Assembly: GCA_965112735.1 (NCBI GenBank)
Contig: OZ218956.1
Coordinates: 3,410,001-3,474,000 of the forward strand
Direction of reading: 5' to 3'
Origin: Phaeosaccion multiseriatum
Taxonomy: Eukaryota > Ochrophyta, other classes
DNA: 64,000 nucleotides
Shown: one piece after another, positions 56,547-64,000 of the stretch
How the letters are laid out: every line of letters starts with the position of its first letter
Position numbering within the stretch: the first letter of the stretch is position 1
Notes under the pieces: model-generated
Seen by the model: the letters and a program-made list of their open reading frames with translations, nothing else
Told to the model about the DNA's origin: nothing
Databases searched by the model: none
Made by a program: the position numbers and the translations under genes

Positions 56547-58922
56547 ATGGGGGCCCACGCGTCCACCGACCGCAGCAAAGAGGCTCCCACCCTGCTACTC
56601 CCGGCCTTTGAAGTGCTTCCCACGTGGGGCATTGATCAGGTGTTGAGGATGGTTACGGACTTCCAGAGCAGCGATTGCGACTTTGCTGTCGACTACCGCA
56701 CGCTCAGTGCAATCATGGGTGGAGGGGACGGGAAGGAGGATCTGGCCCTGGCTCGAGACATGGTGTCAGCCCTCGCCTTCAATGGTGGAGACCGGATCTC
56801 GATCTTATCCTTCCTCGCCGGCGCGCTCTACTTCTGCGGAGGAGGAGAAGGAGAGCAAGGGGATATTGCTGCTACTGCTCTGGCCCAGAGAAAGATGGAG
56901 GGGCTTGTGCTCGCCTTCGACTTCTCAGGATCAAGCTCTCTCAGCTTCGACGAGGGCACTGTCCTGCTTCTCTGCCTCGGACAGGCCATTGTGTGCATGA
57001 CGGGAGAAGGGCGACTCCCCACTGCAGCCGAGATGGAGAGTGTGGCTCGGGGCGTGCTGCAGCATGAGGTGGGAGAGACCCTCGTGGGAGAAGGAGAGGG
57101 GCGTCTTACAGCACAGGGGATTCTTGTTTGGGCGGCAGACAAGGCAAATAAGAAGCCACCCCCTCCAATAGAGGGAGGAGAGGCCGGCGGCATGGGCGAG
57201 GACTATACCTCTGCGCGAGGAGTGCTGCAGCTGCTGAGTTTACAGCAAGAGATCAAGTCAGAAAATACTGATGACAAGGTTGCCTTCTTAGACGAGACGG
57301 AGACGGAGATTCAGCAGCAGCTGGTAGCACCGCAGCCCGGGTCGGACCAGGACGAGGAGAAGGCAAGCGCGCTCGAGAAGGCGGCGGAAGAGGAAGAGGC
57401 GGCCGTAGCAGCCCAGGAAGAGAACCAGCGGCTAAGAGAGGAGAGGAAGCAAGCAGAGCGGGACGTAGAGGTGGAGGCTGAAATGGTGGCAGCGGCGGCG
57501 ACGAGGACCAAGAAGAAGGAGCAAGAGGACGCGCAAGACACCCTAGCGGTTGATGCTCCCGTTGTAGCTTCGGAGGATGGTGAAGCTGTCACTGAGAGTG
57601 AGCCTGAGGGTGTAGAGTGTGCTGGAGGGACGGGGGAGGGAGGAAAAGAAGAAGTTGAGAGGCAGGAGGAGGCTGCGGAGGGTGAAGAGGGAGAAGGGGA
57701 GAAGAGGAAAGAGGAAGGGGAGGGAAATGCTGCCGTGGACAAGGCCCGAAGGGAGAGCGAGAGAAACGTGGATGATGACAAAGAGGAGAAGGGCGACGAC
57801 GAGGAGAAGCAAGAGAAACTGGAGCAGGGCGAGGAGGAAGAACAGGGGGTTGGGGCGAAGCTGGAGGAGGTAAGGGAAGAGGTGAAGGAGGAACGGAAGA
57901 AGGATGAAGAAGAGGAGGGGGGACATAGGCAGGAGGACAGGGAGAAGAAGGAGGATGAGAATACCGGCAGAGAAGAAACGGGGCTCGGTGAGGAGAAGGA
58001 GAAGGAGCTGCAAGTGTCTGCTGACGTGTCAATATCTGCCGTCAAAGCCGTCGGCGAGGTCTTAGAGACAGCCACAAAGAAGCTCTCGCGTGGGAACCTC
58101 CTTTCAGCAGAGGATGGCACTGCATGTGCAGTGGAAGCCGCGGCTCCTCACGTACATGACGCTTCCGCTGCTGACGCCAGTGCAAATGATGCAGAGGCTC
58201 ATGCCGAAGCCGTGTCGCAAGTCATAGAGGTGATGGACACTGTCACGAGAAAGTTCTCTGCTGCGAAGCTGGAGGAGGCTCCACGCCGAGCAACTGAGGA
58301 ACCAGTGGTACAACCAGAGCCAGTACTAGAAGATGGAGGAGCAGCGACATCAACACCCAATGCGGAGGACGACCGCAGCGAATCGGTGTCGGACGCGGCT
58401 CGATCTGTCAGCGGCCGAGCTGTGAGTGAGGTGATGGATACCGTCACGAGCAAGCTCTCTACCTCGAAGCTGGAGGGTGATCAAGCGCGAGCAACAGAGG
58501 CAGCAGCAGTAGTGGAACATGGAGAAACAGTAGAAGGCGGAGCGGTAGTGGTGGTAACAACACCCGATGCTGACGCCAGCCGTAGCGAAGCGGTGTCATA
58601 CGCGGCTCAATCTACCAGCAACAGAGCAGTCATCGAGGCGGTCGATGCAGTAACGAGAAAGCTCTCTGCCTCGAAGCTGGGAGAGGACCAACCGCGAGCA
58701 ACGGCAGCACCAGTAGTAGGAGAAGGAGCACCAGTAGAGGGCGGAGCAGCAGAGGCAGCCTCCACAGGAGAGCTTCAGATGAGAACTGCCCAAGAGAAGG
58801 AGGAGGTGGAGCTGCAGCAGCAGGAAGAAACAGTACAAGCGGCGGTACTAGGAGAACCTACGCCACTATCAGTCGCAGCGGCAGAGGCGTCAGCTGCACC
58901 CCCCCAGCAGGCAGGCGCATGA
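56547..58922 (+). CDS. EF-hand-like, putatively N-myristoylated acidic protein with four C-terminal repeats
   Basis: A single intronless ORF of 791 aa, unusual beside its intron-rich neighbours. It begins MGAHAS, a good N-myristoylation context (Gly2, Ser6). Residues 1-230 form a compact domain with an EF-hand-like loop, DFSGSSSLSFDE (D1, S3, S5, L8, E12), near residue 130. Residues about 250-495 are a highly charged Glu/Lys/Arg coiled coil. From about 500 on, four copies of a motif of roughly 20 residues occur near 502, 555, 625 and 694: 'VGEVLETATKKLS', 'VIEVMDTVTRKFSAAKLEE', 'VSEVMDTVTSKLSTSKLEG' and 'VIEAVDAVTRKLSASKLGE', separated by Ala/Glu-rich linkers. The motif looks like an amphipathic helix. 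A membrane-anchored, Ca-responsive scaffold is inference; I do not recognise the family. Confidence 0.75.
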   Translation: MGAHASTDRSKEAPTLLLPAFEVLPTWGIDQVLRMVTDFQSSDCDFAVDYRTLSAIMGGGDGKEDLALARDMVSALAFNGGDRISILSFLAGALYFCGGGEGEQGDIAATALAQRKMEGLVLAFDFSGSSSLSFDEGTVLLLCLGQAIVCMTGEGRLPTAAEMESVARGVLQHEVGETLVGEGEGRLTAQGILVWAADKANKKPPPPIEGGEAGGMGEDYTSARGVLQLLSLQQEIKSENTDDKVAFLDETETEIQQQLVAPQPGSDQDEEKASALEKAAEEEEAAVAAQEENQRLREERKQAERDVEVEAEMVAAAATRTKKKEQEDAQDTLAVDAPVVASEDGEAVTESEPEGVECAGGTGEGGKEEVERQEEAAEGEEGEGEKRKEEGEGNAAVDKARRESERNVDDDKEEKGDDEEKQEKLEQGEEEEQGVGAKLEEVREEVKEERKKDEEEEGGHRQEDREKKEDENTGREETGLGEEKEKELQVSADVSISAVKAVGEVLETATKKLSRGNLLSAEDGTACAVEAAAPHVHDASAADASANDAEAHAEAVSQVIEVMDTVTRKFSAAKLEEAPRRATEEPVVQPEPVLEDGGAATSTPNAEDDRSESVSDAARSVSGRAVSEVMDTVTSKLSTSKLEGDQARATEAAAVVEHGETVEGGAVVVVTTPDADASRSEAVSYAAQSTSNRAVIEAVDAVTRKLSASKLGEDQPRATAAPVVGEGAPVEGGAAEAASTGELQMRTAQEKEEVELQQQEETVQAAVLGEPTPLSVAAAEASAAPPQQAGA

Positions 58923-59840
58923 GAAGCAAAGAACGGAGGCGAAGATCAGGAGGAGGGCAGCAGATTCGCTGCTCACGCCCAAGGGGGTATAAGTCACCCT
59001 TTTTGCCAGCCAGGGGCTCGGACTGATGCGGTCCCTTTCGGCTATCACAGCAAGCCACCCTTTTGCCGCGGAAGAAATCGGCAGATACTTTGTTGGCGTT
59101 GCAGTATGGCAAGAATAAGAGTGGAGGAGGCTGAGCGGGGTTTGGCACCCCTCTAGCCGACTCTGATTGCGTTTTGGTGTGGGTGTGTGCGTGGGGGGGC
59201 ATGCTCCTGGTACTGCGGCGCACGCACGGCGGCGATGAAATGCTCCTCTGTGCAGCTCTGTGATAAGAGTAGAGTAGTAAGTAGAAGGAGTGGAGTGCTG
59301 AGGCATAGGGGAAAATGGGGTATGGGAGGGAGGGATAGCAGCCAGGGCAGGAAGATCGAGCACAGACCATCAACGGCGATACGCCTTTACGATAACAATC
59401 AATACGATGCTGTGACGAAGCTACTTAGTCCATGGGCTGAGAGAGATACTTAGTCCATGGGCTGAGAGACAGACTTAAGTCTATGGGCTGAGAGAGAGAG
59501 AGGTAGTGACGAAGTTACGTTGTCTATGGACTGAGAGAGAGACTTTGTCTAGGGGCTGTATGAGAGAGAGGGAGAGAGAGTTATTACGTAAAACTAACAT
59601 GATAAGCAAGTGACCGCGCGCGCACTCACACAGCAGCCAAGTATGGCTAGACCTGAGAGGCAAGTCAAACAAACAAAGGCAAGGGGGGCATCAGTGCCAG
59701 CCACACCCAGAAGAAAAGACGATTCGGAGCGAGCGCCAGGGGCCCTCAAGCATAGACTGGTGACCCGCCCGCCCAAACTTCATAAGTAGAGCCCTTTTTT
59801 TTTCTATCCTCTCTTTCCCCCCCCCTCTCTCTTCCTCTAC
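58923..59840. other. Intergenic region with degenerate 25-bp repeats
   Basis: 0.9 kb lie between two plus-strand genes. At about 59423-59561, four to five degenerate copies of CTTAGTCCATGGGCTGAGAGAGA occur. A T9 tract and a CT-rich stretch lie just upstream of the light-harvesting gene. No further gene was recognised. Confidence 0.55.
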
Positions 59841-60889
59841 ATGATCATGACTCGGCTCGTCGCTCACGCCCTCACCCTCGCCTCCACTGGTAGGTGTAGC
59901 TTGGCACAGATGTCATCCTGTGAGGGGAGCCAAGCAAGGTTGAGGGCTGAAGGGGAATAGCCTGCTTGAGTGGTGCAGGCATTTCTCACTCCCCTTCATT
60001 GTTCTCCTTCTCTCGCTCCATCTCTCTGCCCCCTCTCCGCCCGTCTGCGTCAGGTGCTGGTGTCGCGAGTGCGTTCACGACACCAGGCATCACCGGAGCA
60101 ACCCGTGCCCTGCGTGTCGTGGCCAGCCCCGCGATGGCTTCCTCCTCCTCCTCCTCCGCCCTGAGGATGGTCGCTCTTGAAGGTCTCCCGGGCGCCCTCC
60201 CACCGATGGGTGTGTGGGACCCACTCGGTCTCGCCACTGAGATCGACGACACCACCTTTGCCCAGTACAGGTCAGACACTCACCGACGAGGGGCCAGGCC
60301 AAGACTTCCCTCTCATCCCGCACTATCATACTAGTTGCAGGTCCGCTGAGCTGAAGCACGGGAGGGTGGCGATGTTGGCCACCGTTGGCATGTTCGTGCA
60401 GGAAATGTACCACCCCTTCTTCCCCGCCCCTGGCGTGGGGGACATCGGCCCGGCGATCAACCACTTTCAGATCATCTCAACCTACTACCCACTCCTTGGA
60501 ATCGCTGCCATGTTCCTCATGGGCCTCATCGAGTCCATCCAGATCAGAAAGGAGGTAAGCAAGTCCAAGTCATGCTCTTTCTCCGTCGCCATCTCCGTCG
60601 CCCGACTGATGCGCTGCTTGTTCTCGCCTCTGTACACACCGATTCTCAGTACACTGCCCTCGATCGCGTCACGGGCCTTGCCACTGTGTCCGCCGACGCC
60701 GCCATCGGAGACCTCGGGTTCGATCCCTTCAACATCAAGTCGGACGAGACCAAGTACACCACAATGAGGAACAAAGAGCTGAACAACGGGAGACTTGCCA
60801 TGCTGGCCATTACCGGGATGTGGGCCCAGGAGCTCGTGAACGGGCACGAGCTGATTGTGAACATCGGCCTGAGCTTATTGGGGAAGTAA
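59841..60889 (+). CDS. Chlorophyll a/c-type light-harvesting (FCP/VCP/Lhcr-like) protein
   Basis: Four exons: 59841-59889, 60054-60270, 60341-60554 and 60650-60889, giving 239 aa. The N-terminus is a signal peptide interrupted by intron 1 and ending 'AGVASAF-TTPG', the ASAF motif of heterokont plastid proteins, then a Ser-rich transit peptide. The mature protein has 'VWDPLGLA', helix 1 'SAELKHGRVAML' (about 90-101), helix 2 'YPLLGIAAMFLMGLIESIQI' and helix 3 'NKELNNGRLAMLAITGMWAQE' (about 201-221). The two E-x-x-H/N-x-R motifs bind chlorophyll and pair across helices 1 and 3 in the thylakoid antenna. The subfamily (Lhcf/VCP, Lhcr or Lhcx) cannot be settled by eye. The start could be the ATG at 59841 or the one at 59847; a potential donor GTAAGG overlaps the stop. 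Confidence 0.95.
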
Positions 60890-61492
60890 GGAGCGCAGCG
60901 AGGAGATGTGTGCGTGTGTAGCTGCCTCTAGGTGGGTAACGGCACTTCGTATAGAGGGTCCAATCAAATCCATGCTTGTATTGTAGTTGCGCAAGCGTAG
61001 TTTTGGAAGGGAAAGGGAAGGTAAGGGGGGAGGGGTTAGGCGAGCAGAGTCGTATGGGCGAGGAAGATCGAAACACGCGAGCAGGGTGGCATGTGTGAAT
61101 CGCGCGTGTGAGAAACTTACGATCGATGAACGTCAGCGAATGCTATTCAATTGTGCCGCTCTCAGTGACGAAAGCCCGCTCTCCTTCCTTCTGCCCATAG
61201 ACAGGTGGCTCCTTTCCTTTCCTGTGTCTCTGCCGCCCCTGCCCCTCTAGAGAGCGAGCGCTATACACCTGCGAAGCTATAAGCTCCGAGTGGCTGCTCC
61301 ATCTCGCTAACACCACTTCCCGGCCACAGGTGATTCGAAGGCCTTGTCCATGAGGGAAAAGAGGGCGGTGGACTCACAGCAGAGAGGAATGCCAGGCGCT
61401 GCCTTCCCACCTTCAGCCATAGCTCGCCATTGCGTCCACCCCGGCCTCCCTCTCTCATACACCAAAACCCCGTGCATTGCATCACCCTCCCC
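60890..61492. other. Convergent intergenic region
   Basis: 0.6 kb lie between the light-harvesting gene stop and the minus-strand F-box/ankyrin-like pseudogene. Sequence is complex, with little repeat. No supported gene. Confidence 0.55.
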
Positions 61493-62937
61493 TCAATCCT
61501 CGCAGTCGCAAGGGTGTCCATTGGCATGCACCCACTGCTTGATCTCCTCAAAGGAGTCTTCGGGGATGAACCACTCTTCACCATCTGCCTCAAACTTGCT
61601 CCTGATGGTCTCTGGACACACCCCCTCGTCCCACGCACAGCCCACCTCTTCCGAGCGGAGCCACTGCAGCATTGGCAGGCTTTTGCCAGACTCCACCGCG
61701 TCTCTGCAAACACTCGCATTCCAATCACAGAACTCACGCGCATTGGCGTGCAGCCACCGCAGAGTGGGCAGTTGAGAACAAATTGCAGCAAGCATAGCTC
61801 CCCGCTTCCACACACTTCCCTCCTCCGCTCCCTCCAGCTCAGCCCTAACCCTGGGGTTATTCAGCAGACCTTCCAGCACAGAGATGTGCCTAGCAGCACC
61901 GAGCCACACACGTTGATCGAACGGCGCATTCACGTCATCCGATAGAACCAGCTCCAGCAGCGGTAAGTCCCCCTCCTTCGCGGCATTGGCGCAGACGCTC
62001 AAATCATCGGAGCAAAGCTCTTTCAGCACACTCACGTGGTGCTTGTTCTTCGCTGCAGATTTTTACACCGTCACATCCCGGGGACAGCCCATGTGATGGA
62101 GGGCCTTGCACATGCTCACACCTCCAGACTGAATAGCGGCTCTGAGCGTCTCGACTGTAAGCTCGTAGCCGTGCCTCCTGGCCCAATACACTCGCTCGAT
62201 GGATGCCACTACACTCGTTTGGCTCGTCTCGGCTCGGTGCGCAACAATGTAGTAGTCCCGCCACTCCTTGCACACCGTCGCGACGAAAGCGTACTCCCCA
62301 GGCCCAACGAGCTCCATCACCTTTCCGTACACCTCTTCGATACCAACGGCCTCTGCACAGCTAGATCCATCGCCGGCCAGAAGGGCAGGTGGTCGGCCAG
62401 GGGCTGTGCGACCAAGCCCAGGAGCAGCAGTTTCTGCCTCTCCTCCTGAGGCCGCCCGTCGCCGCTTGGTACCACCTCTTCTCCCTCCCACTTCTCCCTC
62501 CTCGTCACCTGCCTCATCAGGGTTGATTGGGTCCCTTCTTTCGGGGCTTCCCGATGCCTCCAATCGTAGGCGGAGGAGGAGGAGCTCCTTCTCTCTTTCA
62601 AAATCCTTCTCCTTCGCCTTCTCGTCGAAGAGCTTGGCCTCCTTCTCTCTCTCAAAGGCCCTCTCTTTCGCCTCCTCGTCCCTCTTGTGAGCCATCTCCT
62701 TCGCTTTCTCGTCTCTCTCATAAGCCTCCCTCTCCCTTTCTCTTCTCCCTTTCTCCTCTTGTAGTTGCAGCTTCTCCGTCCTCAAGGCCTGGAGGTGCAT
62801 CAGCAGCTCCTCCCTGCTTCCCCCACTCGCACATGACAGGGTCAATCCCCCAAGTAGCTGCCCTCCCCGCGCAGAGCCCTTTTGACCTCCTCCTCCTCGC
62901 TCTCCACCCTCTGCAGCTTGTCCTGTAGCTCACTCAT
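61493..62937 (-). pseudogene. F-box-like / ankyrin-like repeat family member, two lesions
   Basis: On the minus strand from an ATG at 62937 the frame reads 'MSELQDKLQRVESEEEVKRAL' and stops just after 'SYLG'. Comparison with the sister copy at 63205 shows that one base is missing in a G run (plus 62847-62851). The frame then continues 'LTLSCASGGSREELLMHLQAL', a Lys/Glu/Arg coiled coil, and an F-box-like helix pair 'VMELVGPGEYAFVATVCKEW'. It then hits an in-frame TAA at 62065-62063 ('PRDVTV*KSAAKNK') before running on, still in the same frame, to 61493. The downstream part has degenerate ankyrin-like units 'LPTLRWLHANAREFCDW' and 'LPMLQWLRSEEVGCAWDE'. F-box-like plus such repeats are common in large stramenopile families. 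The lesions may be real or assembly errors. Confidence 0.7.
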
Positions 62938-63204
62938 AACATACAGAGTGGGAAATGCAGCCCTCAGCAGCAGGAGAATGAGGAGGAGCAACGCACGGAG
63001 TTACGCTTATCTAAGGCGCTAGACGAGCGCTTCGACTGACCCACACCAGCATGCTTGACGTGTTGGTGCTGTAATCGTTGAGGGCTCACAGCTGTTTTCA
63101 AATCTGCTCGAAGCACCCCCTTTTCATTTTTTAGAAGTCAATATCGGTCAGCTTGACGGGATCCTTTGATGATTGGACACCTCCGCCTCTCCTCAACCTC
63201 CAAG
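62938..63204. promoter_or_regulatory. Spacer between head-to-head family members
   Basis: About 270 bp lie between the divergent ATGs of the two related copies. They are related only in their coding parts as far as I can see; I did not detect an inverted repeat in the spacer itself. Confidence 0.4.
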
Positions 63205-64000
63205 ATGCAAGGCATCCAGGCGAGCATCGCAGCAGTGAGCAGGAAGGAAGACGCACTAGAGAAGGCCTTGAGTGGGCAGGGCACGTACCTGGGGCTGAGC
63301 TTGGGAGGAGCAGCACCAGCAGCACATGAGGAGGTGAGAAAAGAGCTGCTGATGCACCTCCAAGCCGTGAGGGAGAGGGAGAGAGAGGAGATAGCCTTGG
63401 AGAGAGAGAGAGAGGCCAAGCTATTGGACGAAGAGATGAAAAAGAAGGATCACAAAAGGAAGGAGAGGGCGAAGGAGAAGGCACAAGAGGAAGGAGAGGG
63501 CGAAGGAGAAGGCTTACGAGAGGGAAGAGAAGGCGAGGGAGAAGGCTCACGAGAGGGAACAGAAGGCGAAAGAGAGGGTCTTGGAGAGAGAGAAGGAGCT
63601 ACTCCTCCTCCGCCTCGAAGTACAACCATCAGCTGCCTCTACGAGCCGCAGCCTTGATGGCAGAGGAGAGGAGGGCAACGTGGTGGGCGAAAGAAGGGGG
63701 GGCACCAAGCGAAAGCGGGGGCCCTTAGGAGGGGAGGGTGGAGATGGCGGACGCGCTGCCCCTGCACACGAAGGGCGTGCGTCCTGTCACCGAGCGTCCC
63801 CTGCTGGCTCGGATGGCTGTGCATATGCCCTTGGTATGAAGGAGGTTTATGGACAGGTGATGGAGCTCGTGGGGCAGGGGGAGTATGCTTTCGTCGCGAC
63901 GGTGTGCAAGGAGTGGAGGGGCTACTACATCGTTGCGCACCCAGCCAAGACGAGGCAAGCGAGTGTAGTTACATCCATTGAACGCTTGTACTGGGCCAAG
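63205..64000 (+). pseudogene. Second F-box-like/ankyrin-like family member, frameshifted and truncated by window end
   Basis: An ATG at 63205 (alternative 63169) opens 'MQGIQASIAAVSRKEDALEKAL', 'GTYLGLSLGG' and 'KELLMHLQAV', paralogous to the minus-strand copy. At 63457-63518 a 31-bp segment is directly duplicated (second copy starts at 63488). Because 31 is not a multiple of three, the frame shifts and the original frame ends at 63657. The +1 frame continues the family sequence: 'EREKELLLLRLEVQ', 'KEVYGQVMELVGQGEYAFVA', 'VCKEWRGYYIVAH' and 'SIERLYWAK' at the window edge. The protein would be an F-box-like adaptor with ankyrin-like repeats if intact. Function unknown. Confidence 0.7.
63457..63518 (+). 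repeat. 31-bp tandem duplication breaking the reading frame
   Basis: Two adjacent copies beginning AGGAAGGAGAGGGCGAAGGA, 31 bp apart, lie in the coiled-coil region of the right-edge family member. Removing one copy restores an uninterrupted family-like frame. Confidence 0.85.

Overview
The window is nuclear DNA from a photosynthetic stramenopile (heterokont) alga; a eustigmatophyte-like alga is my tentative guess. It is GC-rich and intron-rich. Every one of the about 74 complete introns I could place is GT-AG, and most introns are filled with microsatellite (GT/GTGAGT, CTCACT, CCCTCCCT, CTC, CA). Several products begin with a signal peptide followed by an 'xAF/GF' cleavage motif (GAF, ASAF, GF), the bipartite plastid-targeting signal of red-lineage complex plastids. 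A chlorophyll a/c-type light-harvesting protein with an ASAF signal supports this.

Layout, left to right. 108-1321 (-): plastid-targeted SAP/STI1-type protein whose 3' end lies outside the window. 1678-4183 (+): sepiapterin-reductase-like SDR. 4889-6641 (-): conserved coiled-coil protein. 7329-13575 (+): DNA topoisomerase IB. 14105-19366 (-): ionotropic-glutamate-receptor-like channel. 20491-24491 (-): plastid NmrA/SDR-like protein. 24683-25683 (+): APC10. 27086-31001 (-): PUM3/Puf6. 31704-37169 (+): ThiC. 38405-45334 (-): ankyrin/B-box/TKL kinase. 46376-48155 (-): small zinc-finger-repeat protein. 48691-50772 (+): ribosomal protein SA (uS2). 51874-56199 (-): glycyl-tRNA synthetase. 56547-58922 (+): EF-hand-like, probably myristoylated repeat protein. 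59841-60889 (+): light-harvesting protein. 61493-62937 (-) and 63205-64000 (+): two damaged, head-to-head members of an F-box-like/ankyrin-like family.

The genes do not form an operon-like pathway. They mix housekeeping functions (TOP1, RPSA, GlyRS, PUM3, APC10), plastid and cofactor metabolism (ThiC, LHC, SDRs) and signalling (channel, kinase, EF-hand protein). Seven neighbouring pairs are head-to-head with 0.2-0.7 kb between start codons.

The least conventional content is: the ankyrin-B-box-TKL architecture; the glutamate-receptor-like channel with a very long tail; two short sequence motifs dispersed through introns and exons of unrelated genes; the gene-oriented polarity of intron microsatellites; and the degenerate head-to-head family at the right end. 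Splice sites were placed by eye using reading-frame phase and family conservation. No transcript data or database searches were available.
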